DNA of 64,000 nt from assembly GCF_016862815.1 (NCBI RefSeq), contig NZ_BONR01000001.1, positions 186,001-250,000 on the forward strand, given 5' to 3'. The stretch is from Demequina activiva. GTDB lineage: Bacteria > Actinomycetota > Actinomycetes > Actinomycetales > Demequinaceae. Positions 42,402-50,715 of the stretch are shown here, piece by piece; within the stretch, counting starts at the first letter, position 1, and every line of letters begins with the position of its first letter. Position numbers and translations under genes: made by a program. A model generated the notes under the pieces. It searched no databases. It saw nothing but the letters and a program-made list of their open reading frames with translations, and was not told the origin of the DNA.

Positions 42402-43159
42402 GCGAGATCCCTGGAGTCCGCGACATCCCCGACGAGCCCCACGAAGCGGTCCTCGAGGTCCTGGCCGGCCCGCACCTCGTCGATGGCTCCCGCCGCGAGC
42501 ACCCGGCCGCCGCCCACCACCGCCACGTGATCGCACAGCCGCTCCACCAGCGCCATGACGTGCGAGGACAGCACCACCGTGCCGCCCGAGGCCACGAAGG
42601 ACTGCAGGATGCGGCGGATCGCCCCCGCGCTCACCGGGTCCACCGCCTCGAACGGCTCGTCGAGCACCAGCACTCGCGGCGCATGCACGAGCGCGCAGGC
42701 CAGAGCGATCTTCTTGGTCATCCCCGCAGAGAAGTCGGTGACCAGCGTCGAGCCGGCCTGGCGCAGGTCCAGCGCCGCCAGCAGATCGTCGCGGCGCTCG
42801 CGCACCACGTCGCGATCCATGCCGCGCAGCAGCCCGGCATAGCTGATGAGCTCCGCGCCGGTGAGGCGGTCGAAGGTATGGAGGCCGTCGGGCAGGACCC
42901 CGAGCATCGGCTTGGCGGCGGCAGGCTCGCGCCACAGGTCGACGCCGTGCACCAGCACTCCGCCCGCATCCGGCTCCAGCAGGCCGGTGGCCATCGACAG
43001 CGTGGTGGTCTTGCCGGCGCCGTTGGGGCCCACGACGCCATAGAAGCTGTGCGTGGGGATCTCGAGGTCGATTCCGGCCACCGCGACGGTCGCACCGAAC
43101 CTCTTGTGCAGGCCGCGCAGGGACAGGGCCGATGCAGGGGCCGGAGGAGGGGACGGCAT
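42383..43159 (-). CDS. ABC exporter ATPase
   Basis: The 258-residue ATPase has Walker A GPNGAGKTT near 44-52, DFSAGMTKKIALACAL as the signature (LSGGQ replaced by FSAGM), VLDEPFEAVDP and SSHVMALVERL. The FSAGMTKK form is typical of exporters of the NatA/CcmA type. The start at 43159 has TAGGCT 6 nt upstream. It is followed directly by its membrane partner. Confidence 0.9.
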   Translation of the reverse strand: MPSPPPAPASALSLRGLHKRFGATVAVAGIDLEIPTHSFYGVVGPNGAGKTTTLSMATGLLEPDAGGVLVHGVDLWREPAAAKPMLGVLPDGLHTFDRLTGAELISYAGLLRGMDRDVVRERRDDLLAALDLRQAGSTLVTDFSAGMTKKIALACALVHAPRVLVLDEPFEAVDPVSAGAIRRILQSFVASGGTVVLSSHVMALVERLCDHVAVVGGGRVLAAGAIDEVRAGQDLEDRFVGLVGDVADSRDLAWLRQS

Positions 43160-43165
43160 GCGGCC

Positions 43166-43171
43166 AGCCTA
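43166..43171 (-). promoter_or_regulatory. -10 box of a leaderless promoter (ABC exporter)
   Basis: TAGGCT on the minus strand, 6 nt before the ATG at 43159. Confidence 0.55.
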
Positions 43172-43240
43172 CGGCCGCGCCCGCCGGTGGTCGCCCTCCG
43201 TGCGGGCAACGTCACAGGGCGCGCGCAGGGCGCGGCCGCG

Positions 43241-44206
43241 TCAGGACGGGTTGAGCACCAAGTACGCGGTGTAGGCGATCCAGAGCACGAGCAGCGCCAC
43301 GCCCTCGACGCGGTTGATGCGTCCGTCACGCCTCCAGCGGAACCCGAAGATCACCACCAGCAGGGTCATGCCCATCACCATGGGCAGGTCCCGCGTCAGC
43401 AGCTCGTCGCTGACCACGGCGGGAGCGATGAGCCCGGCGATTCCCACCACGCCCAGCGTGTTGAACAGGTTGGAGCCGATGACGTTGCCCAGCGCGAGGT
43501 CGTTCTCACCCTTGCGCACGGCGGCGATCGCGGAGGCCAGCTCGGGAGCGGACGTGCCGATCGCCACCACGGTGAGGCCGATCACCAGGTCCGACCACCC
43601 CAGCGACTCCGCGATCTCGACCGCGCCCCACACCAGCAGCCGGGAGGACAGCACCAGCAGCACCACGCCCACCACCAGCCATGTCCAGGCGGCGCGCTTG
43701 GACATGGCGCGGTCGCCCGTGGAGCGCTCGACGTCCTTCTCGAGATCGTCCCCCTGGTGCTGGCGGGCGCTCATGATCTGCCAGGTGAGCAGGACCGCGA
43801 GCAGGAGCACTAGCACCCCTGCGTCCCCGGTCGAGAGCTCGCCGTCGCTCATCAGCATCCACGCGATGCCGGTGACCACGACCAGCAGCGGCAGCTCCTT
43901 GTGCAGGATGCCGCGCTTGACGATGATCGGCAGCAGGATCGCGGAGACTCCGAGGATGAGTCCGATGTTCGCGATGTTCGAGCCGAACGCGTTTCCCAGC
44001 GCGATCTCCGGAGCGCCGTCCGCCGCCGCGAAGGCGGACACGACCATCTCCGGCGCGGAGGTGCCGAAGCCGATGACGATCATGCCGATCAGCAGCGGCG
44101 CCATGCCGAGATAGCGGGCGACGGTCGCGGCGCCCATGACAAACTTGTCGGCGCTCCATGCGAGGGCGACGAGGCCGCCGAGCGTGGCGAGGATGGGGAC
44201 CAGCAT
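43241..44206 (-). CDS. Calcium/sodium antiporter, CaCA family (YrbG-like)
   Basis: The 321-residue inner-membrane exchanger is built of two inverted repeats, each with a pair of alpha motifs. Repeat one has GFGTSAPEMVVS and GNAFGSNIANIG, repeat two AIGTSAPELASA and GNVIGSNLFNTLG. A charged cytoplasmic loop at about 145-170 separates the halves. It should exchange Na+ (or H+) for Ca2+. The ATG at 44206 is fixed by TACGCT 7 nt upstream; longer upstream readings are low-complexity. Confidence 0.95.
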   Translation of the reverse strand: MLVPILATLGGLVALAWSADKFVMGAATVARYLGMAPLLIGMIVIGFGTSAPEMVVSAFAAADGAPEIALGNAFGSNIANIGLILGVSAILLPIIVKRGILHKELPLLVVVTGIAWMLMSDGELSTGDAGVLVLLLAVLLTWQIMSARQHQGDDLEKDVERSTGDRAMSKRAAWTWLVVGVVLLVLSSRLLVWGAVEIAESLGWSDLVIGLTVVAIGTSAPELASAIAAVRKGENDLALGNVIGSNLFNTLGVVGIAGLIAPAVVSDELLTRDLPMVMGMTLLVVIFGFRWRRDGRINRVEGVALLVLWIAYTAYLVLNPS

Positions 44207-44213
44207 GGGCACG

Positions 44214-44219
44214 AGCGTA
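44214..44219 (-). promoter_or_regulatory. -10 box of a leaderless promoter (antiporter)
   Basis: TACGCT on the minus strand, 7 nt from the ATG at 44206. Confidence 0.5.
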
Positions 44220-44354
44220 GCGGCGGAGGCGTCCCTTGCGCCCGTCCCTCGCGCCTCGGGAGCATGGCGCTCGTGCGCGCGCGGCACGCGCGAGAGGGCG
44301 CCGCCTGGACGCGGACCTTCGCACCGGCGCTGTGAGAAATCCCCCGCAAGGGGG

Positions 44355-44391
44355 TGTGACAACCAACCTACGCTCGCGTAGGGTTGTCACA
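44355..44391. repeat. Inverted repeat upstream of the desaturase
   Basis: TGTGACAACC and its exact complement GGTTGTCACA (10 bp) enclose a second pair (cctacg / cgtagg) with a 4-nt loop. It could be a regulator's binding site or an RNA hairpin. A cccccGCAAggggg hairpin (44341-44354) lies just before it. Nothing else is seen in the 253-bp gap 44207-44459 except the antiporter promoter and the GGAGA site of the desaturase. Confidence 0.6.
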
Positions 44392-44459
44392 TCCGCACCA
44401 TCGACGGTGCACGCTTGGCAACGGCTGGGAAGTCGGACGCCCCCGAATTCTGGAGACGC

Positions 44460-45533
44460 ATGACCAACACCCCGGCCACGGCCCCGCGCTACCCGTCCAA
44501 CCCCATCACGCACCGCTTCACCGAGCTGGCTGCGACCGTGCGGGACACCGGGCTGCTGCGGCGCTCGTACACCTTCTACGCGATCTTTGGCGCTGCGCTG
44601 GTGCTCGCGCTCGGCGGAGTCATCACCGGCATGATCCTCCTGGGCGACTCGTGGTTCCAGCTGCTCATGGCCGCTGCGCTCGGCATCGTGCTCACGCAGG
44701 TCGCGTTCCTGGGCCACGAGGCCTCTCACCGCACCATCTTCGTCTCCGGCCCCGCGAACGATCGCCTGGGCCGCATCCTGAGCGCGCTGGTGGTGGGCAT
44801 CAGCCACCAGTGGTGGATGAACAAGCACTCCCGCCACCACGCGAACCCCAACAAGCGCGGCGCCGACCCCGACATCGAGCAGGACACCATCACGTTCGTC
44901 GAGGAGGACGCCGCGAAGACCACCGGCGTGATCCGCTGGATCAACCAGCGCCAGGGATGGCTGTTCTTCCCGCTGCTGACGATGGAGGGCTTCAACCTCC
45001 ACTACCGCTCGGTCGCCTCGCTCGTGACCCAGGGCACCCGCAAGCAGCGCTGGACCGAGCTGCCCATGATCGCCCTCCACTTCGGCCTGTACCTGGTGCC
45101 GCTCTTCCTGTTCCTGCCGCTGGGCATGGCGTTCGCGTTCATCGGCGTGCAGATGGCCGTGTTCGGCGTCTACATGGGAGCGTCCTTCGCCCCCAACCAC
45201 AAGGGCATGATGATCGTCGACGCGGACACCAAGATGGACTTCCTGTCCAAGCAGGTCCTCACGAGCCGCAACGTCTCCGGCGGCTGGGCGATGAGCATCC
45301 TCATGGGCGGGCTCAACTACCAGATCGAGCACCACCTGTTCCCCAACATGGCGCGCCCGCACCTGGGCCGCACCCGCGAGATCGTCCGCGAGTACTGCGA
45401 GGCTCACGAGGTCCCGTACACCGAGACCACGCTCGTCGAGTCGTACGCGATCGTGATCGCCTACCTCAACCGCGTGGGCCTCGCCGCCCGCGATCCGTTC
45501 GACTGCCCCGAGCGCGTCGCGATGGGGCGCTAG
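44460..45533 (+). CDS. Membrane fatty-acid desaturase (acyl-CoA/acyl-lipid type)
   Basis: The 357-residue di-iron desaturase inserts a double bond in fatty acyl chains and so tunes membrane fluidity. The three histidine boxes are HEASH (86-90), HSRHH (123-127) and QIEHH (near 290). Hydrophobic hairpins lie between them (about 40-80 and 190-225). The QIEHH box, with Q in place of the first H, is the DesA3/front-end-like type. There is no cytochrome b5 or ferredoxin domain, so a separate electron donor is required. The ATG at 44460 has TGGAGA before it. Confidence 0.93.
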   Translation: MTNTPATAPRYPSNPITHRFTELAATVRDTGLLRRSYTFYAIFGAALVLALGGVITGMILLGDSWFQLLMAAALGIVLTQVAFLGHEASHRTIFVSGPANDRLGRILSALVVGISHQWWMNKHSRHHANPNKRGADPDIEQDTITFVEEDAAKTTGVIRWINQRQGWLFFPLLTMEGFNLHYRSVASLVTQGTRKQRWTELPMIALHFGLYLVPLFLFLPLGMAFAFIGVQMAVFGVYMGASFAPNHKGMMIVDADTKMDFLSKQVLTSRNVSGGWAMSILMGGLNYQIEHHLFPNMARPHLGRTREIVREYCEAHEVPYTETTLVESYAIVIAYLNRVGLAARDPFDCPERVAMGR

Positions 45534-45542
45534 CCGCAGGTC

Positions 45543-46499
45543 TCAGCCAGGGAACAGGGCGTCGATCTGCACGACCTGATCCGACGTGGGCCGCCACGTG
45601 GCTGAAGCGGCGTTCTGGGTCACCTGCTCGGGCCGGGTGGCGCCGGCGATCACTGACGACACCACCGCGCGCGACAGGAACCAGCCCAGCGTCGCCTCCA
45701 GCATCGTGACGCCCCACTGCTCGCACAGCGCCGCGTACGCCTCCATCGCGTCCCAGTCCGCGTCCTGCGCGATGTGCGGGCGCTGGCGCGCGATGCGGGA
45801 GTCCGCAGGCATGTCGTCACGCGAGAACTTGCCCGTGAAGAGGCCGTTCGCGAGCGGGAAGAACGGCAGGAAGCCCGCGCCGATGCGCTCGGCCGCGGCC
45901 AGGCGCCCGTCACGCTCCACCGCACGCGCGATCAGGCTCAGCTCGTCCTGGCTCGACGCGATGCCGGAGGCGCCTGCCGCCGTGGCCGCCGCAGCGGCCG
46001 CGTCCAGCTGAGTCGACCTGAACTGGGAGACGCCGAACGCACGGATCTTCCCCTCCTCCACGAGCTCCTGGAGCGCGGCCACGGTCTCCCCGATGGGCGT
46101 GGCGGGATCCGGCTGGTGCTGCTGGAAGAGGTCGATGCGGTCTGTCTGCAGGCGTTCGAGCGACGCCGCGCACGCGGCGCGCAGGTAGGCGCGCGAGCCC
46201 TTGGCGCCCAGCCGGTCGAGCGGGGTGTCGACCTCGGTGAACCCGAACTTGGTCGCGACGATCGCCTCGTCGCGCCTGCCCTTCCAGGCGTTGCCCATGA
46301 GCGTCTCCGACACTCCCCACTCGCCGCCGTAGAGGTCCGCGGTGTCGAAGAAGGTCACGCCAGCGTCGAGCGCTGCGGCGATCACCGCATCCGTTCCCTC
46401 CTGCGAGGCGGACGCGGCACCGGTGCGGCCAAAGTTGTTGCAGCCCAAGCCGACGGCGGAGACGGTGAACGGTGCTGATCCCAGGCGACGCTGTTCCAC
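45543..46499 (-). CDS. Aldo/keto reductase
   Basis: The 318-residue NADPH-dependent (beta/alpha)8 oxidoreductase of the YhdN/Gas family has the full catalytic tetrad: Asp52 and Tyr57 in FDTADLYGG, Lys84 in ATKFGF and His near 122 in FQQHQPD. The substrate is unknown. I start at the GTG of VEQRRLG (46499), because TAGCGT ends 7 nt before it and covers the position of an alternative GTG at 46508. It converges with the desaturase. Confidence 0.92.
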   Translation of the reverse strand: MEQRRLGSAPFTVSAVGLGCNNFGRTGAASASQEGTDAVIAAALDAGVTFFDTADLYGGEWGVSETLMGNAWKGRRDEAIVATKFGFTEVDTPLDRLGAKGSRAYLRAACAASLERLQTDRIDLFQQHQPDPATPIGETVAALQELVEEGKIRAFGVSQFRSTQLDAAAAAATAAGASGIASSQDELSLIARAVERDGRLAAAERIGAGFLPFFPLANGLFTGKFSRDDMPADSRIARQRPHIAQDADWDAMEAYAALCEQWGVTMLEATLGWFLSRAVVSSVIAGATRPEQVTQNAASATWRPTSDQVVQIDALFPG

Positions 46500-46506
46500 G
46501 CCCGCC

Positions 46507-46512
46507 ACGCTA
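46507..46512 (-). promoter_or_regulatory. -10 box of a leaderless promoter (aldo/keto reductase)
   Basis: TAGCGT on the minus strand, 7 nt before the GTG at 46499; it decides the start of this gene. Confidence 0.55.
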
Positions 46513-46566
46513 CCTGCCGCGCCGCCCGCCCCGCTCCGTGCCTCGCGAAGGGCCCGGACGCGCGAA

Positions 46567-46592
46567 CGGCGCCGAGCAGATGCCCGGCGCCG
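46567..46592 (-). terminator. Possible terminator after the 5'-nucleotidase
   Basis: An 8-bp palindromic stem (cggcgccg twice) around a 10-nt loop, 35 nt beyond the nucleotidase stop. Confidence 0.4.
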
Positions 46593-46610
46593 CTCGCCCT
46601 CAGGTCAGGA

Positions 46611-46636
46611 GATCACAGACCGCCGATCACAGACCG
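46611..46636. repeat. Short tandem duplication at the nucleotidase stop
   Basis: gatcacagaccg occurs twice, 14 bp apart, the second copy containing the stop codon. It looks like a small slippage duplication. Confidence 0.6.
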
Positions 46637-48456
46637 TCGACGCGGTCCGCGGGAGCCGTGAGCCCCGGGTTGGACTCGAGGTAGTCCACGAAGTTCGCGA
46701 GGTCCTCGGGACCGCCCAGGCGGTTCGTGCCCTGGGTGAAGGCGCCAAAGCTGTCGCCGCCGTCGGCCAGGAAGTTGTACAGCGCGACGCGGTAGGTCTG
46801 GGCGGGATCGATCGGCTCGCCGTTCAGCGCCATCGTTCCTGCGACCACCTTGCTGCCCTGGGGCTGCGAGTCGTCCCAGGTGTAGGAGAAGCCCTCCGAG
46901 ACGCCCAGGGCGAGGTACTGACGGCTGCGCGTGGGCACGTACTGCTGCTCGAGCGCCGCCTTGATGTCCGCGCCCGTCATGTCGACGGTCACGATGAGGT
47001 TGCCGAACGGGTTGACGTCGTACGCCTCCGCGTAGGTGACCTCGCCGGAGGCCTCATCGTACTTGGGTGCGAGCGTCAGGCTTGCACGCACACCGCCCAC
47101 GTTCATGAAGGCGATCTGGGCCCCTCCCTCGTCGGCACCGTCCGTGCCCCACAGGATGGCGTCCGCGACGAGGTCCGCCATGGGCGTCTCGATGCCGCGG
47201 TTGCCGCTGGAGTCGCCCGTGATGTCCTCCGTGACGGAGCCGACCACGCGCGCGGCGATGGGTCCGGACAGCGCGTCCCACTTCTCGACGATGGCGGTGA
47301 TCTCCGGGTGGGCCTCGACGCCCGCGACGATGTGGTTCTGAGCGCTGCTGCGGTCACGGACCACATCGCCGGTGCGGCGATCGATCGCGAGAGTCGTCTC
47401 GGTCACGACCATGCCGTACGACGCCGCGGAGGTGACCAGACGGGGGTTGCCGTCCGGATCGTCGAACTCGCACACGTAGGGCTGATGCGTGTGGCCCGTC
47501 ACGACCAGGTCGATCGCAGCGTCCATGTTCGTCGCGATGGTCTCGATGGGATCGGAGACCCCGTCGCACTGGCTGACGCCGCCGTCGACCGGGATGCCGC
47601 CCTCGTGCAGCAGCACCACGATCGCCTCGACTCCGCGGGCCTGCAGCTTGGCCGCCTCCGCGTTCGCCGTCTCGACCTCGTCGAGGAAGTCGACGGATGC
47701 CACGCCTGCGGGGCTCACCAGCGTCGGGGTGTCCTCCAGGGTCATGCCGATGAAGCCGATCCTCATGCCTGCGACCTTCTCGATGGTCGTCCCGGGCAGC
47801 AGCGTTCCGGAGCCGTCCTTGTTGACCACGTTCGCCGCGAGCCACGGGAAGTCCGCGCCGTCGTAGGGCGCGTCCGGGAAGTAGCAGCCGTCCACGGGGT
47901 GGCAGCCGCCGTACTGCATGCGCAGCAGCTCCTCGGTGCCCTCGTCGAACTCGTGGTTGCCCACGCCGGACACGTCCAGGCCCATCGCCTCGAGGGACTC
48001 GACCGAGGGCTCATCGTGGAAGAGTCCGGACAGGAAGGGCGAGCCGCCGATGAGGTCGCCGGCCGCGACCGTGAGGGACCGGCCCTTGGGCGCGTCCTCG
48101 CGCAGCTCGTCCAGCATCGAGGCGAGGTACTCGCCGCCGCCCACATCCTCGGTCCCGTAGAACTCGTCGCTCTCCGGCGACTCGATGTGGCCGTGGTAGT
48201 CGTTGAAGGACAGGATCTGGACGTCCTGGACCGGACCCGAGCCCTTGCCGGGGCCGTGACCCTTGCCGGGGCCGTGGCCCTTGCCGGGCCCGTGCCCATG
48301 GCCGTAGCCGTCGCTGCTGCCGTGCCACCCGGCCGGCCCCGAGGGGCGATGGTCGTCCTTGGCGGCGACTGCGGCGCCAGGTGCCGCCAGCGCGAGCGCT
48401 GCGACGGCTGCAGCCGCGGCCACGAGTCGCGTGGCCCTCCGAGACGTGCGGTTCAT
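46627..48456 (-). CDS. Secreted 5'-nucleotidase / calcineurin-like phosphoesterase
   Basis: The 609-residue exported enzyme probably hydrolyses extracellular nucleotides. A signal peptide of about 32 residues ends AAVAA. A glycine/histidine/lysine linker with three HGPGKG repeats (about 54-72) follows. The metallophosphatase domain then shows LSFNDYHGHIE, AAGDLIGGSPF, GVGNHEFDEG and VTGHTHQPY. The C-terminal 5'-nucleotidase domain has NPFGNLIVTVDMTG, and its substrate-binding part includes FSYTWDD. There is no LPxTG or membrane anchor, so it is likely released. GAGGAG supports the ATG. The pairing with a nucleoside phosphorylase 0.8 kb upstream suggests nucleotide salvage. Confidence 0.93.
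   Translation of the reverse strand: MNRTSRRATRLVAAAAAVAALALAAPGAAVAAKDDHRPSGPAGWHGSSDGYGHGHGPGKGHGPGKGHGPGKGSGPVQDVQILSFNDYHGHIESPESDEFYGTEDVGGGEYLASMLDELREDAPKGRSLTVAAGDLIGGSPFLSGLFHDEPSVESLEAMGLDVSGVGNHEFDEGTEELLRMQYGGCHPVDGCYFPDAPYDGADFPWLAANVVNKDGSGTLLPGTTIEKVAGMRIGFIGMTLEDTPTLVSPAGVASVDFLDEVETANAEAAKLQARGVEAIVVLLHEGGIPVDGGVSQCDGVSDPIETIATNMDAAIDLVVTGHTHQPYVCEFDDPDGNPRLVTSAASYGMVVTETTLAIDRRTGDVVRDRSSAQNHIVAGVEAHPEITAIVEKWDALSGPIAARVVGSVTEDITGDSSGNRGIETPMADLVADAILWGTDGADEGGAQIAFMNVGGVRASLTLAPKYDEASGEVTYAEAYDVNPFGNLIVTVDMTGADIKAALEQQYVPTRSRQYLALGVSEGFSYTWDDSQPQGSKVVAGTMALNGEPIDPAQTYRVALYNFLADGGDSFGAFTQGTNRLGGPEDLANFVDYLESNPGLTAPADRVDGL
48242..48295 (-). repeat. Three 18-bp tandem repeats inside the nucleotidase gene
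   Basis: Three copies of cccttgccggggccgtgg (plus-strand form), the last with two changes, encode the repeated HGPGKG linker. Confidence 0.85.
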
Positions 48457-48611
48457 GGGGTGATCTCCTCGTCGTCGTCGACGTGCCCGCGGGCGCGGGC
48501 ACCGCTGCCTGCGGCGAAATGCCGCATACATGACGAAACGTACATGCGGTCGGTCTCAGACGCCATCGCTGAGCGCGAAGGTTCAGGGCGCGTTCACGCC
48601 CTCGACATGCG

Positions 48612-48634
48612 CAGCGCTGAGCACGGAGCGCTCG
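48612..48634. repeat. Dispersed 23-bp repeat, copy near ssrA
   Basis: Agrees at 21 of 23 positions with 56877-56899, next to smpB. It holds two AGCGCT hexamers 14 bp apart. The rest of the 312-bp gap 48457-48768 shows the nucleotidase leader and the ssrA terminator and no gene. Confidence 0.55.
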
Positions 48635-48704
48635 GCCCACGCGGGGGCGTCGCGGTCTCAGAATCTCGCTCCGGGGATGGTCCCGGCGACGCGCCCCGGG
48701 CACA

Positions 48705-48746
48705 CGAGAGGCCGCCGCACCGATCGCTCGGTGCGGCGGCCTCTCG
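48705..48746 (-). terminator. Terminator of ssrA
   Basis: A perfect 19-bp stem (cgagaggccgccgcaccga and its complement) with a TCGC loop, starting 22 nt beyond the tmRNA 3' end. Confidence 0.85.
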
Positions 48747-48768
48747 GTCACCTACAGGGATGAAAGCG

Positions 48769-49133
48769 TGGAGATGGCGGGAATCGAACCCGCGTCCGCA
48801 TGTACGACGACAGGTATTCTCCGGGCGCAGTCTGAATGAGCAGTGTCTCGGACCCGCACGACCTCCAGACAAGCTGTGCGATAGCCCCAGTCACCGTGAA
48901 GTCCCCCACCCCCCGGTGACGAGAGGGTGGAGCAAGTTCCCTAGATGACGCCAGGGACCAGGTCGGGAACTAGCCTGGGCTGACGGACTTCGAGGCTCGC
49001 TTAGGCAGCGAGGGCGAAGTCGGTGCGCTTGGAATCGGCACCTATTGGTTTGCTGAGGACGTTAACGAGATAACTCAGCGTTCTCGGCCCGCTTCCCCTG
49101 AGGAAAGCACACACGTCGAAACCGATCATCCCC
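48769..49133 (-). ncRNA. ssrA: Transfer-messenger RNA (tmRNA)
   Basis: The 5' end ggggatgatcggtttcgac is the classic tmRNA start, and the 3' end carries the tRNA-like T arm gggttcgattcccgcc with acceptor catctcc pairing to ggggatg. No CCA is encoded. The reading frame at 49001-49039 encodes the proteolysis tag ADSKRTDFALAA and then TAA. Pseudoknot-forming repeats (for example the ggtgacgag...ccaccggggggtgg region) lie between. It rescues stalled ribosomes with SmpB, whose gene is 7.8 kb away on the same strand. Confidence 0.97.
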
Positions 49134-49150
49134 TGTGCAGTTGTGACTCC

Positions 49151-49180
49151 AGTGTACGTCGCAGGCACGACACGACTCAA
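49151..49180 (-). promoter_or_regulatory. Promoter of ssrA
   Basis: On the minus strand TTGAGT (49175-49180), 18 bp, TACACT (49151-49156). Transcription would begin about 11 nt before the mature 5' end, leaving a leader for RNase P. Confidence 0.6.
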
Positions 49181-49211
49181 CGGCGCCCCGTACGCCCTGC
49201 GCGAAGCCGCG

Positions 49212-49985
49212 CTAGAGCTCCAGGTTCACGGCGGCGTCGAGCGCCACCTCGATGCTCGCCATCCAGCCGTCCTTGAGCCGCGCGTTGCCCTCGTCGTACA
49301 GGCTCTCCCCCGCCACCAGGTTGGAGGAGCACGCGCAGATCATCCCCGCCCGCAGGCCCCGCAGGCGCGCCACCACGTACATGGCGGAGGCCTCCATCTC
49401 GACGTTGAGGATCCCCATCTCGCTCAGCTGGGAGATCCACTCCGGGCCCTCCGCATAGAACGCGTCATCCGACGCGCTCAGGCCGGCGTGGACGGAGCGC
49501 CCCGTTACCTCGCTCAGCTCTCGAGCCACGCGCTCGAGCTCGGAGGTGATCGCAAGGTCGGGCACTGCGGGATAGCCCGGATGCACGTACGCGGCCGTCG
49601 TGCCGTCGTTGCGCAGCGACCCCTCGCTCACCAGGAGGTCGCCGGGTGCGACGCCCGGCTGCAGGCCTGCGGAGGAGCCGACGCGGATGAATGACGTCAC
49701 CCCCACGCGGGCGAGCTCCTCGACGGCGATGGCGGTGGACGGGCATCCCATCCCGGTGCTCGTGGCGGTGATGAGACGCCCCTTGTACATCCCGGTCATG
49801 GTGCGATGCTCGCGGTTGTGGGCGACCTCCCGCACCTCGGTGAGGAACTCGGCCACGAACGGCACACGGAACGGATCGCCCGGCATGAGGGCGACGGTGC
49901 CGACCTCGCCGGGCGCGATGCCGATGTGGTACTGGCGGGCGTCGCGCCCTGCGGTGGACTTGTCGACGATGGTGGACTCGGACAT
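49212..49985 (-). CDS. Nucleoside phosphorylase (uridine phosphorylase-like)
   Basis: The 257-residue NP-I family enzyme splits nucleosides with phosphate. Its features are MPGDPFRVPFVAEFL near 34-48 (phosphate-binding GDP and R), STGMGCPSTAIAVEELAR near 77-94, and VEMEASAMYVVARLRG near 208-223 (ribose-binding E-ME). Length and motifs fit uridine phosphorylase better than the DeoD purine enzyme, but substrate choice is not certain. GGAAGG precedes the ATG. It follows ssrA upstream on the same strand order without shared promoter. Confidence 0.9.
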   Translation of the reverse strand: MSESTIVDKSTAGRDARQYHIGIAPGEVGTVALMPGDPFRVPFVAEFLTEVREVAHNREHRTMTGMYKGRLITATSTGMGCPSTAIAVEELARVGVTSFIRVGSSAGLQPGVAPGDLLVSEGSLRNDGTTAAYVHPGYPAVPDLAITSELERVARELSEVTGRSVHAGLSASDDAFYAEGPEWISQLSEMGILNVEMEASAMYVVARLRGLRAGMICACSSNLVAGESLYDEGNARLKDGWMASIEVALDAAVNLEL

Positions 49986-50113
49986 CGTGAGACCTTCCGG
50001 GGCAGGACCCGAGGGGAGCGGCGCTCCCCTAGCGAAGGGCCTGCGTGGGGCCGATGCTAGCGAGCCGAGGTTTCGTCCGTGTGACCTGCGTCCGTCGTCA
50101 TGGCGGCGCGCGA

Positions 50114-50692
50114 TCAGACCTCCCAGTCCGACGTGTAGGTCCTGGCACTCAGGAGCTGAGCGAGCTCGATGTGCACGCTGATGGTCTTCTCCAGTCGCGC
50201 GGCGCGATCGGCGCCCAGCATGTCCTCGTCCCAGTCGCGGCCGGAGACGTACGCGACGTACGGATTCACCACGCACTTGAAGTCCATCATCAGGGAGCTC
50301 GCCAGGGCGCCGGTGGCCATGTAGCTGTGCGGCAGGCCCGCCGCGCACACGAACGTCACGACCTTGTCGAACCACGCGGATCGCCGCCCGTCGCCCGTCG
50401 CCCCCGTGGACTCGACGAGGGACTTGGCGACGGCGGACGGGGCCCAGTTGTAGATGGGGAAGGCCAGCACGATCCCATCGGCATCATCGATGAGCCCGTA
50501 CAGCGCGGCGAAGGCATCGTCCTCGAACACCCCGTGATTGTCGAAGTGCGGCAGCGCGACGTCGGCCAGGTCCACCAAGGTGGAACGGTGCCCTGCACGA
50601 ACGATGGCCTCCGTCGCCCGCTGGGCCAGGTCTCGGCTGAGGCTGGCTGGGTCGAGGCTGCACGAGACCACAGGAAGGTTCAGGGAATCCAC
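50114..50692 (-). CDS. NADPH-dependent FMN reductase-like flavoprotein
   Basis: The 192-residue flavodoxin-like fold protein has VVSCSLDPASLSRDLAQRA at the N-terminus (FMN phosphate loop), VLAFPIYNWAPSAVAKSLVE near 74-93 (the P-IYN-S motif contacts the flavin), and FVCAAGLPHSYMATGAL near 112-128. It probably reduces FMN or a quinone, or serves a small redox role. The start is a GTG with TAGCGT 6 nt upstream. Confidence 0.85.
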   Translation of the reverse strand: MDSLNLPVVSCSLDPASLSRDLAQRATEAIVRAGHRSTLVDLADVALPHFDNHGVFEDDAFAALYGLIDDADGIVLAFPIYNWAPSAVAKSLVESTGATGDGRRSAWFDKVVTFVCAAGLPHSYMATGALASSLMMDFKCVVNPYVAYVSGRDWDEDMLGADRAARLEKTISVHIELAQLLSARTYTSDWEV

Positions 50693-50698
50693 GCCGCC

Positions 50699-50704
50699 AC
50701 GCTA
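50699..50704 (-). promoter_or_regulatory. -10 box of a leaderless promoter (flavoprotein)
   Basis: TAGCGT on the minus strand, 6 nt before the GTG at 50692. Confidence 0.55.
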
Positions 50705-50715
50705 CCCGGTGCGCC

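Noticed and set aside
48705-48768. Integrated island at the 3' end of ssrA
   Set aside because: No duplicated tmRNA 3' segment and no integrase gene lie beyond the 3' end; the sequence goes straight to a terminator and the nucleotidase gene.
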